From an uncultured Flavobacteriia bacterium (GTDB lineage Bacteria > Bacteroidota > Bacteroidia > Flavobacteriales_D > Crocinitomicaceae): a DNA stretch of 5,376 bases. This document shows positions 1 through 5,376 of this stretch, piece by piece (within the stretch, counting starts at the first letter, position 1; every line of letters begins with the position of its first letter). A program made the position numbers and the translations under genes. Where the stretch lies: assembly GCA_903930085.1 (NCBI GenBank), contig CAIYXD010000363.1:1-5376 (forward strand), given 5' to 3'. Below the pieces are notes generated by a model, which searched no databases, was not told the DNA's origin, and was given only the letters and a program-made list of their open reading frames with translations.

Positions 1-69
1 GCTTATTTCCATCAAATTCACACCCTTCAATTTTCCCCCAGCATTTGTGTACACGTGCAAAAAGTAAGC

Positions 70-657
70 ATGCATTTTCGGTATTTCCTATTGTATAAAC
101 CGTATGGATTTTTATGTCAATTCACTGGCGAAAAGACAGATCTTTTATTGGGCGATGTATTCGAATTTCCAAAAGATGTTTATTCTGTCGGGAGGTTGGA
201 TAAAGACAGTGAAGGACTATTGTTGCTTTCAGATGATAAAGACTTCAAAACGAAGCTGATTGATCCAAAGAACAAACATTCTAAAAGCTATTGTGTACAA
301 GTTGAGGGCGAAATAACGCCGGAAGCAATTCGGGAATTAGAAAACGGGACGTTGGTCATCCAACATAATGGAAAGAAGCACAAAGTAGAAAAGGCAAGAT
401 GCAGAAAGATAGAAAATCCTGATTTTGCCGATCGCGTCCCTCCTATTCGTTTTCGGGAAAAAATTCCGACTTCGTGGATTGAATTAACGCTGACGGAAGG
501 AAAAAATCGACAAGTGCGCAAAATGACCGCTGCAGTAGGTTTTCCAACTTTGCGCTTAATTCGGGTGAGGATTGGAAAATTAGAATTGGGAGAATTGAAA
601 AGCGGCGATGTTCTTGAACTCACAAAAAAGGAAGCGGATTTAGCTTTTGTAGGTTAA
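70..657 (+). CDS. rluE: 23S rRNA pseudouridine synthase, RluE-type (RsuA/RluB/E/F family)
   Basis: This enzyme isomerises a uridine in 23S rRNA to pseudouridine; E. coli RluE acts on U2457. Numbered from the ATG at 70 (195 aa), the sequence shows the N-terminal KPYG block (10-13), the catalytic-Asp motif GRLDKDSEG with the nucleophile at Asp44 (codon 199-201), EGKNRQVRKM (143-152) and LIRVRIG (163-169), all typical of the RsuA branch. There is no S4 RNA-binding domain before the catalytic domain, as in RluE and unlike RsuA, RluB or RluF. The length is close to E. coli RluE (217 aa). The frame is open upstream and a GTG at 55 would add five residues. I prefer the ATG because homologous proteins begin just before the RYFLLYKPYG block and the added residues look non-coding. 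No Shine-Dalgarno site is visible. It appears monocistronic; the precise rRNA target is inferred from family resemblance. Confidence 0.93.
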   Translation: MHFRYFLLYKPYGFLCQFTGEKTDLLLGDVFEFPKDVYSVGRLDKDSEGLLLLSDDKDFKTKLIDPKNKHSKSYCVQVEGEITPEAIRELENGTLVIQHNGKKHKVEKARCRKIENPDFADRVPPIRFREKIPTSWIELTLTEGKNRQVRKMTAAVGFPTLRLIRVRIGKLELGELKSGDVLELTKKEADLAFVG

Positions 658-747
658 ATTCACGTTTGCGTAAATCCATTTATTTCTCCTTCAGCCCTTT
701 TAAATCGATATTTTACACCAATCAATAAGTGCGCAAAACTTTGGTGA

Positions 748-755
748 TATTTTTG
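748..755 (+). promoter_or_regulatory. Possible -7 promoter element for the small basic ORF
   Basis: TATTTTTG matches the Bacteroidetes -7 consensus TANNTTTG exactly and ends 34 bases before the ATG at 790, giving a short A-rich leader. No TTG or TTTG is found at the usual spacing upstream (around 720-730), so this is half a promoter. In AT-rich DNA the motif could occur by chance. Confidence 0.4.
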
Positions 756-789
756 AATACCTTCATTAGTAAAAAAACGAAAAAACGCC

Positions 790-912
790 ATGAAAACAAA
801 AATTGACATCCGAAAAATACTTCAAGAGCGACTTTTAAACAAAAAGAAATTCAAAACCTTTGACGAAGGATTGTTAAATCTGGGCGTGAAATTTAAACCA
901 AAACGGGATTAA
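790..912 (+). CDS. Small, highly basic hypothetical protein (40 aa)
   Basis: I do not recognise this family. The frame runs from ATG at 790 to TAA at 910-912, with an in-frame TGA at 754-756, so this ATG is the first possible start. The product has 13 Lys/Arg against 5 Asp/Glu in 40 residues (net about +8). It has a helix-like N-terminal half (IRKILQERLLNKKKF) and a C-terminal end FKPKRD, with no signal peptide, membrane segment or cysteine. Support for it being real: a perfect -7 promoter element 34 bases upstream, an A-rich stretch just before the ATG as usual in this phylum, and a neat fit into the space before the convergent receptor gene, whose stop is 10 bases away. Its charge would suit RNA, ribosome or DNA binding, but that is only inference. 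It could also be a chance ORF. Confidence 0.5.
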   Translation: MKTKIDIRKILQERLLNKKKFKTFDEGLLNLGVKFKPKRD

Positions 913-922
913 TTCAGTTTAA

Positions 923-3394
923 TCACATATCAAAACCACCATCTCCGCCGCCGCCTTTGTTTTTATTGGAAATTTCCATTTTCCCGAATTTGTAGGAAAA
1001 CGTGACAAAAACTTTTCGTGTTAACCACTTGAAGGATGAATTTTGATCGATTCCAGGTTGTGAAACGGTCATGTAAAACCCTTGTTTGTTCAAAATATCC
1101 GAAACACGCATTCCCAGCGACCATTTCCCGTCTTTGAACGTTTTTTCCGCAGAAATATCTATCGGTCCTTTCCGCTGTGCTCTTCCTTGAACAGTGAATC
1201 TCGGCGCATTATACGCTGCGTTAACCTGAATAGATGCCGTTCGATTCCAAAATTCTACCGTTCCAGAATATTTCATGTTCCAGTTAAAGCCACTTCTATT
1301 CCAATTCGCAGCTTGATTATCGTCAATATATTGCATGTAATTTGCATTGGCCGATATGGTATTTCGCCACCATTTATATGGTTTGTACACTAAAACAAAT
1401 TCGGTTCCAACACTGCGACTTTCGTCGATATTCGAATAGGTTATGGCAGAAGTATTATTCTCGTAAAATTCTTTAATTCGGGTAATTACACCTGTCGTTT
1501 GGCGGTAAAACACGCTCGCCGTAACGGTCAACTTTTTAAACTCGTTGGAATATCCTAAGTCATACGAATTGATATATTCTGGTTGCAGGTATGGATTTCC
1601 ACGTTGTAAATTATACGGATCGGCGTAGCTGGTAAATGGATTCAGATTGGAGGAATTGGCGCGGTTGATTCTACGCGAATAACTCAAACTAATTTCCGAC
1701 TTTGGCGTCAAACTATAGCGAATGTGTGCCGATGGAAAAAGATTAAAATAAGCGTTGACAATTCTATTCGAATCCGAAATTAAATTTGGAATTTGATACG
1801 CTTGTTCGGCTCTTAAACCTCCTTGGTACTTAAACTTTCCACGTTGTTGTCCAAAAATTGAATACGCACTAAAAATCTTTTCATCATACGCATAATTAAA
1901 ATTGGAAAGCGTGTCTTCGAAGAAATTACCTTGCAGCGTATCGAAAGTTTCAGAATAAGTATCCACGGATTGTCGGCGAATTATTGCCTTTGCGCCCATT
2001 TCCATTCTACTTTTAATCTTTGGAAATAAATAAGTAAAATCCAATTGTGCCGTTGTAATATTATTTTTTTCAGTGTTAAATAACTGCTGTTGAATTGGCT
2101 GCGCTGTGCTTAAATCCGTATCGTTTACGTAAAACATTTGCTTGTAAAAACCCTTTATATCTTCCTTACCCATGGATTGGTTCAAATCCACCATTAAATT
2201 TCCTCGATCGTCTTTCAAATCATATTTGTAATTTACGTTGAAATCAAAGTTTTGCTGACTCGTTGGATCGTCGGAATCTCTTCTCCACATTGCCAAACGG
2301 ATAGAATCTGCGTCGGACGTCTCGTTCATTTGCTCTCCGGTTCTATTCCGAACGCCCACATTTCCAGTCATTGAAAATCCGATAACATTTCGTGCTTTCA
2401 AATAAAAATCTGAGCCCACTCGGAATGTTTGTCCAGAATTTAAATCTGTTCCTTTGCGCTTTTGCTCTATGATAAAAACGGAGTCGCTATTAAATGTTTG
2501 TTCCGTATACGAATAATTATTGCGATAGCCTTCCATTCGTCGCGCCGAATAACTGCCGTAAACATTCAATTTTGAATTGCGGTAACTCAACGAAGCAGAA
2601 CCATCAAATACATTTCCACCAGTTAAATCTCCCGAACCAATATTTCCAGTAACCAAGCCGTTAAATCCGCGTAATTTATTCTTTTTCAAAACGATATTGA
2701 TTATCCCGGAAGTTCCATCCGGATCGTACTTTGCAGAAGGATTTGTAACCACTTCAATTCGTTCGATTGAACCTGCTGGAAGCGCATCCAGTAGCGATTT
2801 TCCGTTTGAACCGGAAAGGGAACTTGGACGACCATCGATTAGAATCGTAACCGTTCCGTCGCCGCGCAGCATCACCCGCCCGTCTTGATCCACTTCAACG
2901 GAAGGAACATTATTCAAAACGTCGTTTGCTGTTCCGCCTTTTACAGAAAGATCTTCCCCAACATTGTACACTTTTTTGTCAATTCCAGCTTTCAAAACAT
3001 CTAAACTTCCTACGACTTTAACTTCTTCGAGGTTTAATGCAGCATCGATTTCCATTTTAAGCGTTCCAAGGTTTACGATTTTCATTCCAGCTGTTATTGA
3101 AATATCTTCAATTTGCTTGGTTGTATATCCTGAGAAAGTTAGTTTTGCATAGTAATTTCCATAAGGCAGCTGCTCGAGTGTGAATTTCCCTTCCGTATCT
3201 GTGAAAATTCCTGCAACAACAGAGGAATCCTTCGATGAAAAAAGCCGGAAAGAAACATAATCAATCGGTTTTTGGGACGTTTTATCGATTACTTTTCCAG
3301 CAACAACGCCATCTGATGAACTTTTAATTGGATTCTGTGCACTACTCGCTAACGTAATAAAAATTCCTATGATACTCGTGAAAATCCCTTGCAT
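923..3394 (-). CDS. TonB-receptor-like outer-membrane beta-barrel protein (OMP_b-brl_3 type)
   Basis: This is an 823-residue outer-membrane protein. Residues 1-19 form a signal peptide with a likely signal peptidase I cut after ASSA (before Gln20). Residues about 29-115 form a carboxypeptidase-regulatory-like beta-sandwich (GKVIDKTSQKPIDYVSF, then GIFTDTEGKFTLEQLPYGNY). A receptor plug-like domain follows at about 135-237 (VLNNVPSVEVDQDG, ILIDGRPSSLSG, IERIEVVTNPSAKYDPDGT, GIINIVLKK). The rest is a large barrel, including the family signature RGNPYLQPE near residue 597 and a final strand KVFVTFSYKFG (794-804). An unusual Gly-rich tail, GGGGDGGFDM, ends the protein. The length is normal for the family. 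The start lies 12 bases after the transporter stop, so it is very probably cotranscribed with the transporter and marR. Ligand transport is the usual role of such receptors, but the ligand is unknown and I see no clear TonB box. It is not paired with a SusD-like gene, so it is not a typical SusCD glycan importer. Confidence 0.9.
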   Translation of the reverse strand: MQGIFTSIIGIFITLASSAQNPIKSSSDGVVAGKVIDKTSQKPIDYVSFRLFSSKDSSVVAGIFTDTEGKFTLEQLPYGNYYAKLTFSGYTTKQIEDISITAGMKIVNLGTLKMEIDAALNLEEVKVVGSLDVLKAGIDKKVYNVGEDLSVKGGTANDVLNNVPSVEVDQDGRVMLRGDGTVTILIDGRPSSLSGSNGKSLLDALPAGSIERIEVVTNPSAKYDPDGTSGIINIVLKKNKLRGFNGLVTGNIGSGDLTGGNVFDGSASLSYRNSKLNVYGSYSARRMEGYRNNYSYTEQTFNSDSVFIIEQKRKGTDLNSGQTFRVGSDFYLKARNVIGFSMTGNVGVRNRTGEQMNETSDADSIRLAMWRRDSDDPTSQQNFDFNVNYKYDLKDDRGNLMVDLNQSMGKEDIKGFYKQMFYVNDTDLSTAQPIQQQLFNTEKNNITTAQLDFTYLFPKIKSRMEMGAKAIIRRQSVDTYSETFDTLQGNFFEDTLSNFNYAYDEKIFSAYSIFGQQRGKFKYQGGLRAEQAYQIPNLISDSNRIVNAYFNLFPSAHIRYSLTPKSEISLSYSRRINRANSSNLNPFTSYADPYNLQRGNPYLQPEYINSYDLGYSNEFKKLTVTASVFYRQTTGVITRIKEFYENNTSAITYSNIDESRSVGTEFVLVYKPYKWWRNTISANANYMQYIDDNQAANWNRSGFNWNMKYSGTVEFWNRTASIQVNAAYNAPRFTVQGRAQRKGPIDISAEKTFKDGKWSLGMRVSDILNKQGFYMTVSQPGIDQNSSFKWLTRKVFVTFSYKFGKMEISNKNKGGGGDGGFDM

Positions 3395-3406
3395 GTATGT
3401 GTGAAT

Positions 3407-4594
3407 TTAATAATCTGATTTGATGGTTCGCAATATGAAATAAGAAAGTATACTCGTTCCAACAGCTATATATCCAATTAGTTCAAAGTTAAAATATTTT
3501 CCGGTAGCATCCTGCGTTAAAATCCAGCTTCCTAATAAAACGGCAATCGCGCTGGCTAATTGTTGCAAAGCGGAACGGATACTCATGAATCCTCCGCGTT
3601 CGAATGGTGCAGCCGTACTCAAAACAAGCGCCGTTCCCGGAATATTCCTTCCTCCAGCGAAAATGAAAAATCCAGAAGTTGTAATTAAAACCAATGGCAT
3701 TGGGTTTTCACCCATACTTGTGATGAATAGAATCGGAATACAGGATAAAGTCATCATAATGAAAAATATTTTCAATTGGCCGAAACGATCGGATAAATAC
3801 CCGATAAACGGATTCGTTACGAAAGTCAGAATTCCACCGAAAAAATACATCCACACTAATTCTTTCTTTTCGAAGCCAATATTGTGTTCCACATAATCCG
3901 CTAAATATGGAATAATAGCAAACTGACCAAACAACAGTAAACAAGAAAACAATAATGCCTTGAGTTGGTTTTTATTCTTTGGAATCCTACTGAGAATATT
4001 CCACGACTTCACCGTTTTTGCCTTTTCCAAATGGCCACTCATTGACGGCATCACTAGAATGATAAGAACAAACGCGAGAGAAGATAAACCAACAATGAAG
4101 AAAAATGGCATGTGCCAATTCCAATTCAAACCAAGAAAAAGTCCTAAAGGAATTCCCAATGCTGCGGCAGTTGAAAATCCTGCCATTACAATTCCAGTTG
4201 CTTTTCCCCTGTGGGCAATTGGAATTAAATCGCCAACAATTGCCAATACTACAGCACTAATAATCCCACCAAAAAACCCTGCAAAAATACGTGCGAAGAT
4301 TAAGAATTCATACGTATCTGCAATTCCACAGAGAAACGTTCCAACAATAAAAAGGGCATAAAACACCGTTAAAAATCGTTTACGATCAAACTTATCAATA
4401 ACAAAAATGCTTAAAATTCCAGAAATGAATGCGCTGAACAAATAACTGGAAATTGCCACTCCCCAGGCATTATCTGTCATGTGAAGATCTGCTTTGATTG
4501 TAGAAGCCAATGGCATTAAAATCATAGATTCAATGATGTTCGTAAAGATAACAATGGCTAGAATTACCATCCAACCAACTTGTTTTTTTGTCAT
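3407..4594 (-). CDS. MFS transporter, DHA1-like (probable proton-coupled efflux)
   Basis: A 395-residue inner-membrane protein with a length and hydrophobic pattern fitting 12 transmembrane helices in two halves, joined by a basic central loop at about 185-212. Major facilitator motifs are visible: a motif A form DKFDRKRF (67-74) between TM2 and TM3, its second-half repeat GYLSDRFG (265-272), the TM4 motif B arginine in RIFAGFFGG (Arg102), and a motif C-like AALGIPLG in TM5 (144-151), which is typical of drug/proton antiporters. Glu22 in TM1 is a membrane acid comparable in place to the essential acid of MdfA-type pumps. A segment GGRNIPGTALVLS (314-326) followed by ERGGFMSIRSALQQ matches a familiar Bacteroidetes MFS subgroup. 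The gene lies downstream of a MarR repressor and 12 bases before an outer-membrane receptor gene, which suggests MarR-controlled transport of a small molecule. Direction and substrate are not proven; uptake is possible given the outer-membrane partner. Confidence 0.9.
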   Translation of the reverse strand: MTKKQVGWMVILAIVIFTNIIESMILMPLASTIKADLHMTDNAWGVAISSYLFSAFISGILSIFVIDKFDRKRFLTVFYALFIVGTFLCGIADTYEFLIFARIFAGFFGGIISAVVLAIVGDLIPIAHRGKATGIVMAGFSTAAALGIPLGLFLGLNWNWHMPFFFIVGLSSLAFVLIILVMPSMSGHLEKAKTVKSWNILSRIPKNKNQLKALLFSCLLLFGQFAIIPYLADYVEHNIGFEKKELVWMYFFGGILTFVTNPFIGYLSDRFGQLKIFFIMMTLSCIPILFITSMGENPMPLVLITTSGFFIFAGGRNIPGTALVLSTAAPFERGGFMSIRSALQQLASAIAVLLGSWILTQDATGKYFNFELIGYIAVGTSILSYFILRTIKSDY

Positions 4595-4676
4595 TCTGTT
4601 CTTTTTTAATTATTTTGGAAATACTGATCTATTGAGTAATTGTAGGGTTTTCTCGACTGTTTAAAACGTTTTTTGC

Positions 4677-5129
4677 TTATTCAAAGTTCAGCCTTACCTT
4701 GTCGAGTAAATCGCTTAATGTATTTGAATCTTCGTCGGAAAGCCCTATATTATTTAAAGATGTACCCAAACCATTTTCATCGATTTCGGAAAGTAATTTC
4801 AATCCGTTTTCTGTAATTTTAACATATACAACGCGCCGATCTTCTTTGCAACGGCTTCTAACAATTAATCCTTTATCAATCAATTTGTCCATTAAACGCG
4901 TTGTATTTGGCGATTTTTCAACCATTCTTTCTTTTACCGTGTTGACATTGATTTCTCCTTTGGCGCCTCGTAAAATTCTTAAAATATTGAACTGTGGCAT
5001 CGTAAGAGCGTATTTCGCCATGAAATGTGTTTGAAAATTACCGAGAAAATTTGCTGTAAATCGAATATTTACGATCGCTTTTTGCTGTGGCGAAGTGAAT
5101 TTGGATTGGATTGCATCATCAATTTTCAT
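4677..5129 (-). CDS. MarR-family transcriptional regulator
   Basis: A 150-residue winged-helix repressor that probably binds DNA as a dimer and releases it on binding a small ligand. The DNA-binding core spans about residues 45-108: PQFNILRILRGAKGEIN, a recognition helix in SPNTTRLMDKLIDKGLI (73-89), and the wing with the family's acidic-Arg-Arg signature CKEDRRVVYVKIT (94-106). Flanking N- and C-terminal helices (about 6-40 and 110-149) would form the dimer interface. The only cysteine, Cys94, sits at the base of the wing; homologues often have Cys there, so it is weak evidence of redox sensing. The start is the first Met, and the N-terminus (IDDAIQSKFTSPQQKAIVNI) aligns with the usual start of Bacteroidetes MarR proteins; the next Met is at 37, inside the domain. 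The gene leads a likely unit with the MFS transporter and receptor, and it has its own promoter and palindrome immediately upstream. Confidence 0.95.
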   Translation of the reverse strand: MKIDDAIQSKFTSPQQKAIVNIRFTANFLGNFQTHFMAKYALTMPQFNILRILRGAKGEINVNTVKERMVEKSPNTTRLMDKLIDKGLIVRSRCKEDRRVVYVKITENGLKLLSEIDENGLGTSLNNIGLSDEDSNTLSDLLDKVRLNFE

Positions 5130-5133
5130 GGCA

Positions 5134-5164
5134 CAAAGATAGTTACCATGGTATTAAATTCAAA
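5134..5164 (-). promoter_or_regulatory. Bacteroidetes-type promoter of marR
   Basis: On the minus strand, TTTG (5164-5161) is followed by exactly 19 bases and then TATCTTTG (5141-5134). This fits the Bacteroidetes sigma consensus of TTG or TTTG near -33, about 19 bases of spacer and TANNTTTG near -7. The -7 element ends four bases before the marR ATG (5129), so transcription should begin at or almost at the start codon. No other promoter of this quality was found in the marR-MFS or MFS-receptor gaps, so it may drive all three genes. Confidence 0.8.
5144..5153. promoter_or_regulatory. Candidate MarR operator (TACCATGGTA palindrome)
   Basis: A perfect 10-base palindrome lies inside the 19-base spacer of the marR promoter. 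Bound protein here would cover the RNA polymerase site, as in autorepression by MarR-family proteins. Symmetry is imperfect beyond the ten bases: the half toward marR reads GGTAACTAT, the other is AT-rich. That this is the regulator's site is inferred from its position. Confidence 0.65.
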
Positions 5165-5261
5165 GGAAAATATTTTAATAAATTCTTAAGCAAGTTTTAA
5201 AACACTACACGGTTTGTATTCAAACTAATTTCGTGAAATTACACAAAACGAAAATTTGCAT

Positions 5262-5376
5262 TTAAAGCCACTTCATCTCAAAATCTTCCAAAATTGGCGT
5301 TTCCTCAAATTGAATTTTTATGGCATGACTTCCAGGTAATAAATCCATGAAATTCTGCTCAAATCGTATTCCCAAC
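5262..5376 (-). CDS. Partial: C-terminus of a probable GH2 beta-mannosidase-like enzyme
   Basis: Only the last 37 codons and the TAA (5262-5264) are inside the window; the gene continues past the right edge. The peptide contains FEQNFMDLLPGSHAIKIQF, which resembles the C-terminal Ig-like domain of glycoside hydrolase family 2 beta-mannosidases, where a NFFDLLPGE-like motif is conserved before the last strands. These enzymes release terminal beta-linked mannose from glycans. The active site is not in view, so function rests on a short motif alone and another GH2-type enzyme is possible. It ends 132 bases upstream of marR on the same strand, and marR has its own promoter in between, so cotranscription is unlikely to matter. 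Confidence 0.55.
   Translation of the reverse strand, partial: LGIRFEQNFMDLLPGSHAIKIQFEETPILEDFEMKWL

Noticed and set aside
55..57. GTG as the rluE start codon.
   Set aside because: The ATG at 70 is five codons downstream and sits just before the conserved RYFLLYKPYG block, with nothing family-like in the extra residues.
44..61. Overlapping palindromes GTGTACAC (47-54) and CACGTG (52-57) just before rluE, within TTTG...CAAA.
   Set aside because: They are short, their centres differ, and no promoter element accompanies them. Chance is the simplest explanation.
1..67. Possible end of an upstream gene (plus frame 2, ending at TAA 65-67) or start of a divergent gene on the minus strand (ATG at 12-10).
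   Set aside because: All plus frames and one minus frame are open over this short stretch, and the peptides show no recognisable motif. There is not enough sequence to decide.
923..3394. Receptor gene as a SusC of a polysaccharide utilisation locus, given the nearby beta-mannosidase-like fragment.
   Set aside because: No SusD-like gene is next to it, the plug and barrel motifs fit the OMP_b-brl_3 group better, and the GH2-like gene is separated by marR and its promoter.
3960..4361. Plus-strand open frame of 133 codons opposite the MFS gene, and similar frames at 288-623, 1082-1393, 3585-3896 and 4699-5034.
   Set aside because: Each lies opposite a well-supported gene, has no family motifs and an odd composition, and is explained as a shadow of the real frame.
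5194..5203. GTTTTAAAAC palindrome as a second regulatory site for marR.
   Set aside because: It is made mostly of A/T in an AT-rich region, lies upstream of the -33 element, and is unrelated to TACCATGGTA.
5212..5225. Hairpin GTTTG-TATT-CAAAC as a terminator of the partial GH2-like gene.
   Set aside because: The stem is only five base pairs, and on the minus strand it is followed by CGTGTAGTG rather than a T-run.

Overview
The window looks like chromosomal DNA from a Bacteroidota bacterium, most likely Flavobacteriia. Four things support this: the AT-rich sequence, the lack of Shine-Dalgarno sites before the starts, a near-perfect Bacteroidetes-type promoter (TTTG-N19-TATCTTTG), and an outer-membrane beta-barrel protein with an N-terminal carboxypeptidase-regulatory-like domain, an architecture typical of this phylum. 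I cannot name the genus. I see no mobile element, CRISPR array, tRNA or rRNA.

Left part, plus strand: a complete RluE-type 23S rRNA pseudouridine synthase gene (about 70-657) is followed after 132 bases by a small open reading frame for a very basic 40-residue protein (790-912). A good -7 promoter element lies just ahead of the small frame. That frame meets the next gene tail to tail with only 10 bases between the stop codons.

Centre and right, minus strand (read from high to low coordinates): a MarR-family repressor (5129-4677), an 82-base gap, a 12-TM major facilitator transporter (4594-3407), a 12-base gap, and an 823-residue TonB-receptor-like outer-membrane barrel protein (3394-923). 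They look like one regulated unit, with a repressor, an inner-membrane transporter and an outer-membrane protein. Upstream of marR is one well-formed promoter with a perfect 10-bp palindrome, TACCATGGTA, in its spacer. This suggests autoregulation by the MarR protein. The -7 element ends only four bases before the marR ATG, so the messenger is probably leaderless. The ligand sensed and the substrate moved cannot be read from the sequence.

Far right: the last 37 codons of another minus-strand gene (5262-5376, cut by the window edge) resemble the C-terminus of a glycoside hydrolase family 2 beta-mannosidase. It is separated from marR by the marR promoter region.

Most of the window is ordinary for this phylum. 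The most interesting parts are the compact leaderless MarR control region, the transporter plus outer-membrane barrel pairing, and the small basic reading frame.
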